NCBI RefSeq assembly: GCF_023167465.1
Contig: NZ_AP025698.1
Coordinates: forward strand, 620,001 to 684,000
Origin: Methanothermobacter tenebrarum
Lineage (GTDB): Archaea; Methanobacteriota; Methanobacteria; Methanobacteriales; DSM-23052
Length of the DNA stretch: 64,000 nucleotides
Reading direction: 5' to 3'
Shown here: one piece after another, positions 37,155 to 45,705 of the stretch
Numbering within the stretch: the stretch's first letter is position 1
How the letters are laid out: the number at the start of each line of letters is the position of its first letter
Made by a program: the position numbers and the translations under genes
The notes under the pieces: generated by a model
Databases searched by the model: none
What the model saw: the letters and a program-made list of their open reading frames with translations, nothing else
Told to the model about the DNA's origin: nothing

Positions 37155-37859
37155 TTGGAGAATAAAAAAATGAACAAATACCATGGGTTCCATCACAAAA
37201 TCCCATCACTGTTCTTATTCATACTCCTATTATTGCTCTTACCATTCCTTTTCATAGTTTTCGCCGGGGGCGTGATGCTAGCCTTCACACGCCTTGGAAT
37301 ACCACCAACATTAGCATACACCCTATTCTGGGTGTCACTGATCGGAAGCAGCATAAACATCCCCATAAAAGAATGGACGAGGGAAGTCTACCAGATAAGA
37401 GAAATAAACTTCTTCGGGATAAATTACAGGATACCATACCATGGACAGAAAAAGACAGTACTCGCAGTAAACCTGGGAGGCGCAATAATACCCCTCACAA
37501 TAGTAACATACGAAATCCTACGCTTATCAAATAATCCACAACTCATCCTCAACTCTATAATCGCAATGATAATAGTAGCCACAATATGCAAAATATTCGC
37601 AAGACCCATAAAGGGACTTGGGATAGCGATTCCCGCCTTCATCCCACCAATTGTAGCGGCGATAACAGCACTAATCATCGGCGGAGAAAACCCAGTTGTA
37701 GTCGCATACATCTCAGGGACCATAGGGACCCTGATAGGAGCCGACATCCTAAACCTCCACAAGATAAAAGATCTAGGCGCTCCAATAGCAAGCATAGGAG
37801 GGGCCGGGACATTTGATGGGATATTCCTCACAGGAATAATCGCAGTCCTACTAATATAA
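37155..37859 (+). CDS. DUF1614 membrane protein
   Basis: A 234-residue protein with about six transmembrane helices. The conserved part includes GGAIIPLTIVTYEI, RPIKGLGIAIPAFIPPIVAAITALI, YISGTIGTLIGADILNL and the Gly-rich GAPIASIGGAGTFDGIFLTG at the end, as in DUF1614. Function unknown. TTG 37155 follows a G-rich AGAGGGGGAC; ATG 37170 is an alternative. Probably cotranscribed with the toroid protein. Confidence 0.75.
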   Translation: MENKKMNKYHGFHHKIPSLFLFILLLLLLPFLFIVFAGGVMLAFTRLGIPPTLAYTLFWVSLIGSSINIPIKEWTREVYQIREINFFGINYRIPYHGQKKTVLAVNLGGAIIPLTIVTYEILRLSNNPQLILNSIIAMIIVATICKIFARPIKGLGIAIPAFIPPIVAAITALIIGGENPVVVAYISGTIGTLIGADILNLHKIKDLGAPIASIGGAGTFDGIFLTGIIAVLLI

Positions 37860-38176
37860 CAATCTAGCAAATAAAGTTGATGAGCCAGGATCAAATAATA
37901 TGCCATGCAACCTCCACACCCTTGTGATCCAAACCCCTAGGATATGCACATAAAAGTTCCCACCCTAACCTTGGGCAACTACAATTTGAAAATACAAGTG
38001 AAGTGCCCACCCCCCTTGAAAAACCCAAAACCAGGCATGATGAACTACCCCGCCTTCACGGACGGGGACTTCCTAGTGACAATAGTTAAAAAGAGAGTAA
38101 TGTATATGACCAAGAGACTCCTTCTTTAAGATCAGATCAAAAATCTTTTTAATATGGGATTGACAATCTTACATTC
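37860..38176 (+). other. Intergenic region containing a solitary IS200/IS605-like right end
   Basis: No gene in 317 nt. The minus strand of 38034-38085 carries the right-end pattern detailed in its own entry; the rest is AT-rich, with TTTTTAATATGG just before the MFS gene as likely promoter. Confidence 0.5.
38034..38085 (-). repeat. Solitary IS200/IS605-like right end
   Basis: On the minus strand: CACTAGGAAGTCCCCGTCC, then GTGAAGGCGGGG and TAGTTCATCATG. The CCCCG-CC...GG-CGGGG hairpin followed by TAGTTCA is the usual 3' end of IS200/IS605 elements. No transposase or left end is near, so this is debris of an excision or deletion. Confidence 0.55.
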
Positions 38177-39559
38177 ATGGTTGAAATTTCAAGCAGACGT
38201 TATTTTATCCTCGCCACTATTATGTTAGCAAGCATAATGGGGCCCATCGATGCTAGTATTGTTAACACCATACTACCGACCATAGCCCAATATTTCAAGG
38301 TGGAGGTTGCACTCGTTCAATGGGTGCCTATGATCTACCTCCTTACAATAAGCAGCCTTTTGTTATTTTATGGCCGTTTAGGTGACATATTCGGATATAA
38401 AAAGGTATACGTTATGGGACTTGCCGGTTTTATCATATCCTCCCTTCTATGTGGAATCTCCCCAAACATCTATTTTCTTATTGCATTCCGCGCCTTGCAA
38501 GGGATATTCGCGGCTATGATGATGGCCGTGCCCTTTGCCATTATAACAGCCTCCTTTCCTCCAATGGAACGTGGAAAAGCCTTGGGTATTAATGCTATAA
38601 GTATATCCGCTGGTCTTGCTCTTGGCCCGTCCATCGGCGGTTTTATCACCGCATTGCTAAATTGGCGTTTCACATTCTTCATTAACATACCCATCGGAGT
38701 CCTTGGCCTTTTATTAGCCTGGCGCATCATCCCGGAATTTAAGGGACAGAAGGCTAGGGTGGATATACCCGGTGCAATAACAGTTTTCATTTCCCTTTTT
38801 CTCTTCCTTCTCTTTGTCAACCGCGCCCAGCTTCACGGTTTAGATTACCAAAACATGATTATACTCCTTGTCTCGACAATCCTGGGGATTATATTCTTCA
38901 TGTTAGAAGTTGGAAATGAGGAGCCCCTCCTTAACCTAAACCTCTTCAAGAACATGACATTTTCCTTCGCAAACCTTAGTGCCTTATTGAATTTCATGTC
39001 CCAGTATGTAATGGTCTTTGTCACCCCATTTTATCTACAGAGGGTTATGGAATGTCCCCCAGATAAGGTGGGTTTACTCATGACCGCTTTCCCACTGGCT
39101 ACTCTTATAGTTGCGCCAATTAGCGGATGGCTCTCCGATAAGATAGGTACAAGGATCCTCGCATGTGTTGGTGCTGCCATATGCGCACTATCACTTTCTC
39201 TTATGGCACAATTACCAATCTCCGCCACCCACTTTGACGTGGCATGGAGACTGGCCCTCTTTGGTATCGGTACCGGTATTTTCCAGTCACCTAACAATAG
39301 TGCTGTGATGGGTAGCGTCCCCAAACCCTTTCTAGGAACAGCTTCAGGCATACTAGCAACAATGAGGAATGTTGGCATGGTTTTAGGTATTGCAACCGCC
39401 GGGCTTATATTATATAATACCATACCATCCGTTATACTCCAGAAGACGACCCTAGGGGCTTCTGACATTCATGTATTTTTTTCAGGGCTTAAACATGCCT
39501 ATATTGGTGGTGCATTTTTAACCGGCATAGCATCTATAACATCCTTGATAAGAAGATGA
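38177..39559 (+). CDS. EmrB/QacA-type MFS transporter
   Basis: A 460-residue, 14-helix multidrug exporter-like protein. IMGPIDASIVNTILPTIA (helix 1, motif D1), YGRLGDIFGYKKVYVMG (motif A) and AGLALGPSIGGFI (motif C) identify the drug:H+ antiporter-2 family; GWLSDKIGTR is the second-half motif A. Paralog of the frameshifted exporter at 5890-7228. Monocistronic, ATG 38177. Confidence 0.88.
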   Translation: MVEISSRRYFILATIMLASIMGPIDASIVNTILPTIAQYFKVEVALVQWVPMIYLLTISSLLLFYGRLGDIFGYKKVYVMGLAGFIISSLLCGISPNIYFLIAFRALQGIFAAMMMAVPFAIITASFPPMERGKALGINAISISAGLALGPSIGGFITALLNWRFTFFINIPIGVLGLLLAWRIIPEFKGQKARVDIPGAITVFISLFLFLLFVNRAQLHGLDYQNMIILLVSTILGIIFFMLEVGNEEPLLNLNLFKNMTFSFANLSALLNFMSQYVMVFVTPFYLQRVMECPPDKVGLLMTAFPLATLIVAPISGWLSDKIGTRILACVGAAICALSLSLMAQLPISATHFDVAWRLALFGIGTGIFQSPNNSAVMGSVPKPFLGTASGILATMRNVGMVLGIATAGLILYNTIPSVILQKTTLGASDIHVFFSGLKHAYIGGAFLTGIASITSLIRR

Positions 39560-39863
39560 GACCCATCCACACCCTACACTGTTATGATGCCATATTCTTC
39601 TGGGCTAATGGCCCATTTAAGGTTGGTAGTTGTGGTGGCCCCTGAAGAATGCCAGTCAAAAGCCAAGTATACAATTGGAACCATGGCTAATTTGGCGGTT
39701 GAGGCTGCGATTGACTCTGCCAGTCAAAAGCCAAGTATGCAATTGGAACCAGAATGGGTCGGAAACTTGCAATAAGAACTCCCGAATACCAAATAGAAGT
39801 GCTAGATCAGCAACTATAACACCTTAAATAAATTCATCTACACCCCTAGAAGACACAATGCTT
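39560..39863 (+). other. Intergenic region with a 33-bp imperfect direct repeat
   Basis: GCCAGTCAAAAGCCAAGTAT at 39651 and 39719 begin two 33-bp copies differing at one position, 68 bp apart. Short open frames across it match nothing I recognise and look like chance. The region separates the MFS gene from the transposon-like mini-element. Confidence 0.5.
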
Positions 39864-40037
39864 TAACCCCCCCATCAATGGGATGAAAACCCGAAAAGTA
39901 TATTAGAAACGCTAAGACAATATTCACTGCAACGTTTGAGAACAGCTATAAGATGAAAGTCCCGGGCCCCAGGATATTCCCCCCTCTGGGGGGTCAATGA
40001 AGCAGAAAACCCCAGTAAGGGGGTGGTTCACTGATAG
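39864..40037 (+). mobile_element. Transposase-less IS200/IS605-like mini-element
   Basis: A 174-nt unit with both ends. The left end is a C-run, then CATCAATGGGATGAAAACCCG and an AT-rich TATATTAG. The right end at 39994-40037 is TCAATGAAGCAGAAAACCCC, AGTAAG, GGGGTGGTTCACTGATAG, the classic right-end hairpin plus GTTCAC. The 100 nt between contain GATGAAAGTCCCGGGCCCC and a CCCCCC-TCT-GGGGGG hairpin but no ORF. It looks like a nonautonomous derivative that could be mobilised by TnpA in trans, or a relic of an omega-RNA-encoding end. Confidence 0.55.
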
Positions 40038-40085
40038 CTTCTTCCATCCGGGATTAGCCAAAAAGAGAACTTGGAGAATAAGGGC

Positions 40086-41228
40086 ATGAGACGGGCTGCG
40101 AAATTTATAATACTCCTAGGGGTTGTTAGTCTTTTTGCTGATATGACATATGAGGGTGCAAGGGGGATAACAGGACCATTCCTTTTCATGTTAGGTGCAA
40201 GCGCCACGATGGTAGGTTTTGCCAGTGGCCTGGGAGAACTTTCAGGTTATATTATAAGACTTTTCTCAGGATATATCGCTGATAGAACGCGCCGTTATTG
40301 GTTCATGACATTCACAGGTTATATTATAAACTTGGTGGCCGTCCCACTACTCGCATTAGCCTTTAACTGGCAGGTGGCCATCCTTTTAATAATCCTTGAA
40401 AGGATAGGGAAGGGTTTCAGGACCCCTGCAAGGGATGTTATGTTGTCACATGCCACAAGCCAAGTAGGTCATGGGTGGGGTTTTGGCATCCACGAAGCCC
40501 TCGACCAGGTAGGGGCTATACTGGGGCCCCTAATGGTCTTTTTGGTATTGTATCTTAGGGGAGGCTATAGGACCGGTTTCCTCTTCCTTGGATTGCCTGC
40601 GATCTTTGCGATTTTAACGTTAACTGTAGCATACTTCTTATTCCCCCACCCTCAAAGGTTGGAGATTGAAACTCACAGGCTCGTGGAGTCCCCTGGGTTG
40701 GTTTTCTGGTTGTATATAGGCGTTGCATGCCTTATAGGTGCGGGTTATGCCGATTTTCCCCTTATTGGATACCATTTCAAGAACGTGACACTATTCGGGG
40801 ATTCCCTGATACCAGTATTCTATGCCCTTGCAATGCTTGTAGATGCTCTTTCGGCATTATTATTTGGGAGATTTTTTGACCATTATGGTTTCCGGGTTAT
40901 GATGGTATCTGTTATTCTATCCTCGCTGTTCGCCCCCCTGGTGTTCCTTGGTGGGGTGTTAGCGGCTGTTTTTGGTGTTGTATTATGGGGTGTTGGTATG
41001 GGCGCCCAGGAATCTATCATGAGAGCAGCTATAGCTAGGATAATCCCATCTGATAGGAGAGGATCCGCCTATGGCATCTTTAACATGTTTTTTGGTTTTT
41101 CATGGTTCATCGGCAGCCTCCTAATGGGCATGCTCTATGAAGTATCATTGGCTGCGTTGGTCATGTTCTCTGTTATAATGCAACTTCTGGCTATTCCCTT
41201 ACTTGTTAAGGTAGAAAAGAGCGTGTAG
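40086..41228 (+). CDS. MFS transporter
   Basis: A 380-residue protein with twelve predicted helices. FADMTYEGARGITGPFLFMLGASATMVGFASG, SGYIADRTRRYWFM (motif A) and RIGKGFRTPARDVMLSHA are typical of a branch of MFS proteins common in archaea and bacteria whose substrate is unknown. ATG 40086 has GGAG 9 nt upstream; a TTG at 40071 is in frame. It ends 2 nt before the tRNA-Val 3' end on the other strand. Confidence 0.8.
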   Translation: MRRAAKFIILLGVVSLFADMTYEGARGITGPFLFMLGASATMVGFASGLGELSGYIIRLFSGYIADRTRRYWFMTFTGYIINLVAVPLLALAFNWQVAILLIILERIGKGFRTPARDVMLSHATSQVGHGWGFGIHEALDQVGAILGPLMVFLVLYLRGGYRTGFLFLGLPAIFAILTLTVAYFLFPHPQRLEIETHRLVESPGLVFWLYIGVACLIGAGYADFPLIGYHFKNVTLFGDSLIPVFYALAMLVDALSALLFGRFFDHYGFRVMMVSVILSSLFAPLVFLGGVLAAVFGVVLWGVGMGAQESIMRAAIARIIPSDRRGSAYGIFNMFFGFSWFIGSLLMGMLYEVSLAALVMFSVIMQLLAIPLLVKVEKSV

Positions 41229-41230
41229 AG

Positions 41231-41303
41231 TGGGCCGGGCGAGATTCGAACTCGCGACCACCTCGTTGTGAGCGAGGTATCCTAACCCCTAGACCACCGG
41301 CCC
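41231..41303 (-). tRNA. tRNA-Val (anticodon CAC)
   Basis: On the minus strand the 73-nt sequence starts GGGCCGGTGGTCTAGGGG and ends CTCGCCCGGCCCA. Acceptor GGGCCGG pairs with CCGGCCC; the anticodon arm CCTCG-CTCACAA-CGAGG gives anticodon CAC; the T arm is GCGAGTTCGAATCTCGC. CCA is not encoded. Confidence 0.95.
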
Positions 41304-41330
41304 CAAGCTTATATTATGTTTTTCATATTT

Positions 41331-43058
41331 TTATATTGTTTGGAAGATTAGGTGTTGTATTCCTCCTACAAGGAATGCTAGGACTACCATTAGTATGCCT
41401 ATCTTTATCATGCCCTTAACCCCTATCTCCTTTGATAGGACTACAAATGTTGCAATACATGGGAAATAGATTGCTAAAACTGTTGTGGCAACTACTAGCT
41501 GCTCCGGGCCGAGGTGGAGTGGTGCTAGCAGGCCAGTGGCGATGTCCTTTCTCAGGAATCCTATTATTAGTGTTGCCGCGGCCTCCCGTGGCAGGCCTAG
41601 AACTCCAGAGAATATTGGCGCCAAGAGGCCTGTTAGGATTTTCATCATACCCGTGACATATAATAGGTTTACTAGTAGTATCCCAAGGAATACGAAGGGT
41701 ATCGCCTCCAGTAGGAACCCTCTTATGCGCATCCATGTTTTTTTGAGGAGCGTCCCAGGGTGGGGTATCTTATAGGGTGGTATTTCTAGGAATATCTCTG
41801 GACTTTCTCCTTTCATGATCTTGTTTAGGATGTACCCTGCTGTTATATAGATTACTATGAGGGTCCCATATACCATTGCAATATATTTTATACCGTAGGG
41901 TCCTAGTAGTCCTATTATGACTGCTGTCTGGGCCATGCATGGTACTGATATAGATAATAGGGTTAGGGCTATGAATCTCTCCCTTTCATCTTCTAGTATT
42001 CTTGTGGCTAGGATCCCTGGGACGTTACATCCAAGTCCTAGTATGAGTGAGATTATGGAGGCTCCGTGCAATCCTAGCTTGTGCATTATGTTATCTGTGA
42101 GGACCGCCAGCCTTGGAAGATATCCAAGATCCTCCAGGAAGCCTAATACCAGGTAGAAGAGTGATACATATGGTAATACGACCGCAAGTGGCACGTATAC
42201 TCCTGTTGTTAGGAGTCCGAATGATTCCATGTAATTGTAGCCTGTGCCTATTAGTATGTCATGGATGGGCCCAGTTGGGAAGGCCGATTCTATGATCTTA
42301 GTTATGGTTGGACCGTAGTAGTTGTAGAAGAATGGGTCCAGGATTTTACCTGTTAGGAGTTCGCCAACCCCTATTATAGATTGGAGGGTGAGGTATGCTA
42401 TCAACAGGGCTATTAAAACGCCGAATATGGGGTGTACAGAAGCGTCCTCGAGTTTTTCTAGTAGTGTGGGGTGTCTGTGCTCTATCTTCTGTACTTCTAG
42501 TAATAGTTTGCCTATGAACTTCCATTTTTCTTCGTCGCCCATTTTCTGGACACTTGGAAGATGTTCTTCCCTTTCTTCTAGGATTTTTTCTATGGTGTGT
42601 ACTAGTTGTTTTATCCCTTCACCACTCACTGCAGTCACTGGTATTACAGGGACTCCTAGGCTTTTCTCGAGCTTTTTAACGTTTAAATGGACTCCTTTTC
42701 TCTTGGCAAGGTCCCACATGTTGAGGACGACTATCGTGGGTATTTTCTTTTCCAGTATTTGGAGTGTGAGGTATAGGTTACGCTCTAGGTTTGTTGAATC
42801 CAGCACATTTAATATTAGGTCTGGGTTTTCCTTAAGGAACATGTCCCTTGCAACTTCCTCGGCCTTGCAAAAGGGTGTTAGGGAATATGTACCCGGAACA
42901 TCTATCACCTCAATTTTTTTTCCTTTTAATTTCAGGATCCCCCGAGTATATTCTACTGTTGTGCCTGGATAGTTGGATGCTACAACATTTGCACCTGTGA
43001 GCCTTGAAAAAACAACACTTTTGCCAACGTTAGGATTCCCCATAAGGAGTATCTTCAT
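41331..43058 (-). CDS. feoB: Ferrous iron transporter FeoB
   Basis: Main Fe(II) importer. The 575-residue protein has a cytosolic G domain at residues 1-165 (G1 GNPNVGKSVVFSRL, G2 ASNYPGTTVEY, G3 DVPGTYSL, G4 NMWD) and then the membrane part with gate motifs LGLGCNVPGILATR and PCMAQTAVI, and a second gate region FLRKDIATGLLAP. It is about 100-200 residues shorter than many bacterial FeoBs, within the range of archaeal forms. Its start overlaps the feoA end by 29 nt. Confidence 0.95.
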   Translation of the reverse strand: MKILLMGNPNVGKSVVFSRLTGANVVASNYPGTTVEYTRGILKLKGKKIEVIDVPGTYSLTPFCKAEEVARDMFLKENPDLILNVLDSTNLERNLYLTLQILEKKIPTIVVLNMWDLAKRKGVHLNVKKLEKSLGVPVIPVTAVSGEGIKQLVHTIEKILEEREEHLPSVQKMGDEEKWKFIGKLLLEVQKIEHRHPTLLEKLEDASVHPIFGVLIALLIAYLTLQSIIGVGELLTGKILDPFFYNYYGPTITKIIESAFPTGPIHDILIGTGYNYMESFGLLTTGVYVPLAVVLPYVSLFYLVLGFLEDLGYLPRLAVLTDNIMHKLGLHGASIISLILGLGCNVPGILATRILEDERERFIALTLLSISVPCMAQTAVIIGLLGPYGIKYIAMVYGTLIVIYITAGYILNKIMKGESPEIFLEIPPYKIPHPGTLLKKTWMRIRGFLLEAIPFVFLGILLVNLLYVTGMMKILTGLLAPIFSGVLGLPREAAATLIIGFLRKDIATGLLAPLHLGPEQLVVATTVLAIYFPCIATFVVLSKEIGVKGMIKIGILMVVLAFLVGGIQHLIFQTI

Positions 43059-43287
43059 CTATTACCTCCACTAGGATTTTACCGGCCATTCCCTGGCCTA
43101 TGGCAATCTTAGACCTGTCAACTTCAATGATTATGGGTCCACGGAATGGTAAGGATGATACCTTCCGGACTTTCTTCCCAACCCTTATATTAAGGGATTC
43201 CAACCGCCTCCGTAGGCCAATTCCCCCTATTATCTCCCGTACTATGGCCCTTTCTCCTGTTTTAAGGTCTTTTAGGGTGATCATCAC
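43030..43287 (-). CDS. feoA: FeoA domain protein
   Basis: An 85-residue SH3-like beta-barrel protein that helps FeoB. MITLKDLKTGERAIVREIIGG, GLRRRLESLNIRVGKKVRK and the GPIIIEVDRSKIAIGQGMAGKI stretch are diagnostic. GGTGAT overlaps its start. First gene of feoAB, preceded by a palindromic operator. Confidence 0.92.
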   Translation of the reverse strand: MMITLKDLKTGERAIVREIIGGIGLRRRLESLNIRVGKKVRKVSSLPFRGPIIIEVDRSKIAIGQGMAGKILVEVIDEDTPYGES

Positions 43288-43299
43288 ACAACCTCAATA

Positions 43300-43313
43300 T
43301 TAGGTGAACCTAA
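43300..43313 (-). promoter_or_regulatory. Palindromic metal-repressor operator upstream of feoAB
   Basis: TTAGGTGAACCTAA is a perfect 6-2-6 inverted repeat resembling DtxR/IdeR/MntR-family boxes (TTAGG...CCTAA). It lies about 13 nt before the feoA start and just downstream of a TATA-like ATTTAAATAAG on the minus strand, where binding would block initiation. An iron-dependent DtxR-type repressor is the expected ligand; none is encoded in this window. Confidence 0.65.
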
Positions 43314-43341
43314 ATCTTATTTAAATGTTCCCCCATAAACC

Positions 43342-43452
43342 CTACATCCTAACAGAAATGAAGAAAACTGTGATAAGGGCAACAGTTGAAATTGCAAGTG
43401 AAAAATTCCTCAAAGCCGAAAAGATAGGATAATAAAAAATTATATAAACCAT
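43342..43452 (-). CDS. Possible 36-residue single-span membrane peptide
   Basis: ATG 43452 opens a frame reading MVYIIFYYPIFSALRNFSLA followed by a hydrophobic ISTVALITVFFISV, ending in RM and a TAG. The composition fits a membrane helix, but no clear ribosome site is seen and it may be chance in AT-rich DNA between feoA and DUF368. Confidence 0.25.
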   Translation of the reverse strand: MVYIIFYYPIFSALRNFSLAISTVALITVFFISVRM

Positions 43453-43546
43453 GAGGAAGTTATTGGTAAATGTTACAAACCACCATACAATATTTCCCTG
43501 GATCCCCCGTGGGTGATAACCCGCTAATGGGGAGAGGTTTGAGAAT

Positions 43547-44407
43547 ATGAAGATCAAAAATTTCATAGCAATATTCTTAAGGGGTTTCCTCATGGGCGCT
43601 GCTGATACGATCCCCGGCGTCTCAGGGGGGACCATGGCACTTATAACAGGAATATATGAAAGACTAGTCCATGCTATAAGCAAAATCAGATTCAACTTTT
43701 TAAAGCCCCTCCTCAGAGCCGATCTCAAATCCTCCATAAAAACAGCCAAGGAAGAAATAGACTTCGAATTATTCATACCACTCCTCCTCGGTATAGCCAC
43801 AGCCATTTTAACAATATCAAGGATAATATCATTCCTGATAACCTATTATATGGCATACACCTACTCATTCTTCCTAGGGCTCATATTAGCCTCAGCCTAC
43901 CTAGTATTCAATAGGATAGATGGTTTCTCATTAAAAAATCTCATCTCAGCTATCCTAGGATTCATATTCGCCTTCCTCTTCGTGGGCTTAAACCCCATCC
44001 AAGCAAACCATAGCCTACCCATAATATTCATCTCAGGAGCCATCGCCATATGCGCCATGATACTCCCAGGGATTTCAGGAGCCTTCATGTTATTACTCCT
44101 CAACCAGTATGAGTATATGCTCAAAGCCCTTGCCAGAGTCTCCATCCCAGATATTATAACATTCATCCTAGGCGCGGCCATCGGGATCCTAAGCTTCTCC
44201 AAATTCCTCGACTATCTTCTCAAAAACCACGAGGCCGTGACAATGGCATTCCTCGTAGGCCTAATGATAGGAACCCTAAGACTCCCCTATAGTAAAATGG
44301 CTGTCATCCAATCAACACCCTCATTGATCATTGCAGTCACAATAGCCATCATCGGATTCTTTATAGTATTCCTAATCGAGAAAAGATTCCACTACATCGA
44401 ATATTAA
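43547..44407 (+). CDS. DUF368 polytopic membrane protein (PopT-like lipid carrier flippase)
   Basis: A 286-residue protein with about eight helices. The N-terminal RGFLMGAADTIPGVSGGTMALITGIYERL is the DUF368 hallmark, and it recurs as a half-repeat ICAMILPGISGAFMLLLLNQYE near residue 175. Bacterial DUF368 proteins recycle undecaprenyl phosphate across the membrane; a similar role with the polyprenyl carrier of pseudomurein is plausible. GAGAGGT precedes ATG 43547. Confidence 0.85.
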   Translation: MKIKNFIAIFLRGFLMGAADTIPGVSGGTMALITGIYERLVHAISKIRFNFLKPLLRADLKSSIKTAKEEIDFELFIPLLLGIATAILTISRIISFLITYYMAYTYSFFLGLILASAYLVFNRIDGFSLKNLISAILGFIFAFLFVGLNPIQANHSLPIIFISGAIAICAMILPGISGAFMLLLLNQYEYMLKALARVSIPDIITFILGAAIGILSFSKFLDYLLKNHEAVTMAFLVGLMIGTLRLPYSKMAVIQSTPSLIIAVTIAIIGFFIVFLIEKRFHYIEY

Positions 44408-44445
44408 CAATAGCTTTTTTATCAGAAAACCACATAAATAAAAAC

Positions 44446-45705
44446 ATGGAACTTATCAAGGGAATAGGGGCCAGCCCCTATATTAGAAGCGGACGAGTGA
44501 AAAAAATAGAATCATACAATGACATGATGGACATCGAAGGCGGGGAGATCATAGTAACGGAAAGGGTATCAAGGGACATGCTACCAAAACTAAAAAGAGT
44601 CGGTGCTGTTGTAACAGACTATGGTGGCCTCACAAGTCATGTTGCCATCACACTCCGAGAACTGAAAATACCCTGTGTAGTAGGGACCGAGAATGCCACA
44701 AAAATCCTTGAAGATGATATGGTGGTTACAGTTGATGGTAAAACTGGTAACATCTATGAGGGCGTGATGGAATGGGAAGAAATCATAGAAGAACTACCCC
44801 TTGAAGAGACCGCAACCACCCTAATGACGAACCTGAACATACCATCAATCGCGGATAGGATAGCAGACTATGCCGATGGCATAGGATCAGTAAGGATAGA
44901 GCATATGGTCATAGAAACCGGCAAACACCCTTACAGGCTCCTAGAAGAGGGTAAGTTAACTGATGTTCTTAAAAAGGGTCTTGAGTTCGTCCTTGAATCC
45001 TTTTATCCAAAGCCCGTATGGTTTAGAACCTTTGATATTCCAACCGACGAATTGAAGAACCTCCAAGGGGGGGATGTTGAACCAGAAGAACCAAACCCAC
45101 TATTAGGATTCAGGGGCATCTACAAGGACCTACGGGACATTGAAGTGCTAAAGGCAGAATTCAGGGCGATAAAAGAGCTCATAGATGATGGTTACTCCAA
45201 CCTTGGCCTCAAGTTCCCCTTTGTAAGGGATGGGAGCGAATACCTCTCCGCTAGGAGGATACTAGAAGAGTGCGGCCTAAAACCCCACCGTGACCTTGAG
45301 GTTGGATTATCAATAGAGACGCCATCAGCCGCCCTTCAAATTAGAGAATTTATAGGCTATGGTCTTGATTTTGTATCCATTGGGATGAGTGATCTTGCAA
45401 TGTGCACCCTAGCAGTGGACAGGAGGGGTGTGAGGGTTGCGAAACTCTTCGATTTAACCCATCCAGCCCTCCTCGGACTCGTAGATAACGTTATCAGAGA
45501 ATGTTCAAGGGCTGGTATAAAAACCTGTGTCGCCGGGTATGCGGCAACAGAGTATAATATTGTGGAGAAACTTATAAGAATGGGCGTGGATGGGATATCA
45601 ACAAACCCCGACCAACTATTAAAGATGAGGGTTTTCATCACAAGAATTGAAAAGAGCATACTTCTAGAAACCCTAAGGGGGACTAGAGGGGAAATTCTAT
45701 ACTGA
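44446..45705 (+). CDS. PEP synthase-related protein lacking the ATP-grasp domain
   Basis: A 419-residue protein with two of the three domains of PEP synthase. Residues 1-110 are the phosphohistidine swivel domain, with the phosphorylatable His in DYGGLTSHVAI near residue 67. Residues 120-410 are the PEP/pyruvate TIM barrel (GIGSVRIEHM, NPLLGFRGIY, SIETPSAALQI, KTCVAGYAATEYN with catalytic Cys). The N-terminal ATP/pyruvate domain is missing, so it must pair with a separate partner or use another phosphodonor. Start has little leader; promoter likely just upstream. Convergent 23-nt overlap with the sensor kinase. Confidence 0.8.
   Translation: MELIKGIGASPYIRSGRVKKIESYNDMMDIEGGEIIVTERVSRDMLPKLKRVGAVVTDYGGLTSHVAITLRELKIPCVVGTENATKILEDDMVVTVDGKTGNIYEGVMEWEEIIEELPLEETATTLMTNLNIPSIADRIADYADGIGSVRIEHMVIETGKHPYRLLEEGKLTDVLKKGLEFVLESFYPKPVWFRTFDIPTDELKNLQGGDVEPEEPNPLLGFRGIYKDLRDIEVLKAEFRAIKELIDDGYSNLGLKFPFVRDGSEYLSARRILEECGLKPHRDLEVGLSIETPSAALQIREFIGYGLDFVSIGMSDLAMCTLAVDRRGVRVAKLFDLTHPALLGLVDNVIRECSRAGIKTCVAGYAATEYNIVEKLIRMGVDGISTNPDQLLKMRVFITRIEKSILLETLRGTRGEILY

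Noticed and set aside
39584..39827. Two overlapping 63-65 codon plus-strand frames as small genes
   Set aside because: They cross an imperfect direct repeat, have no ribosome site and no recognisable protein pattern.
43357..43431. 25-codon plus-strand peptide between feoA and DUF368
   Set aside because: Too short and without ribosome site; overlaps a minus-strand hydrophobic frame that is itself uncertain.
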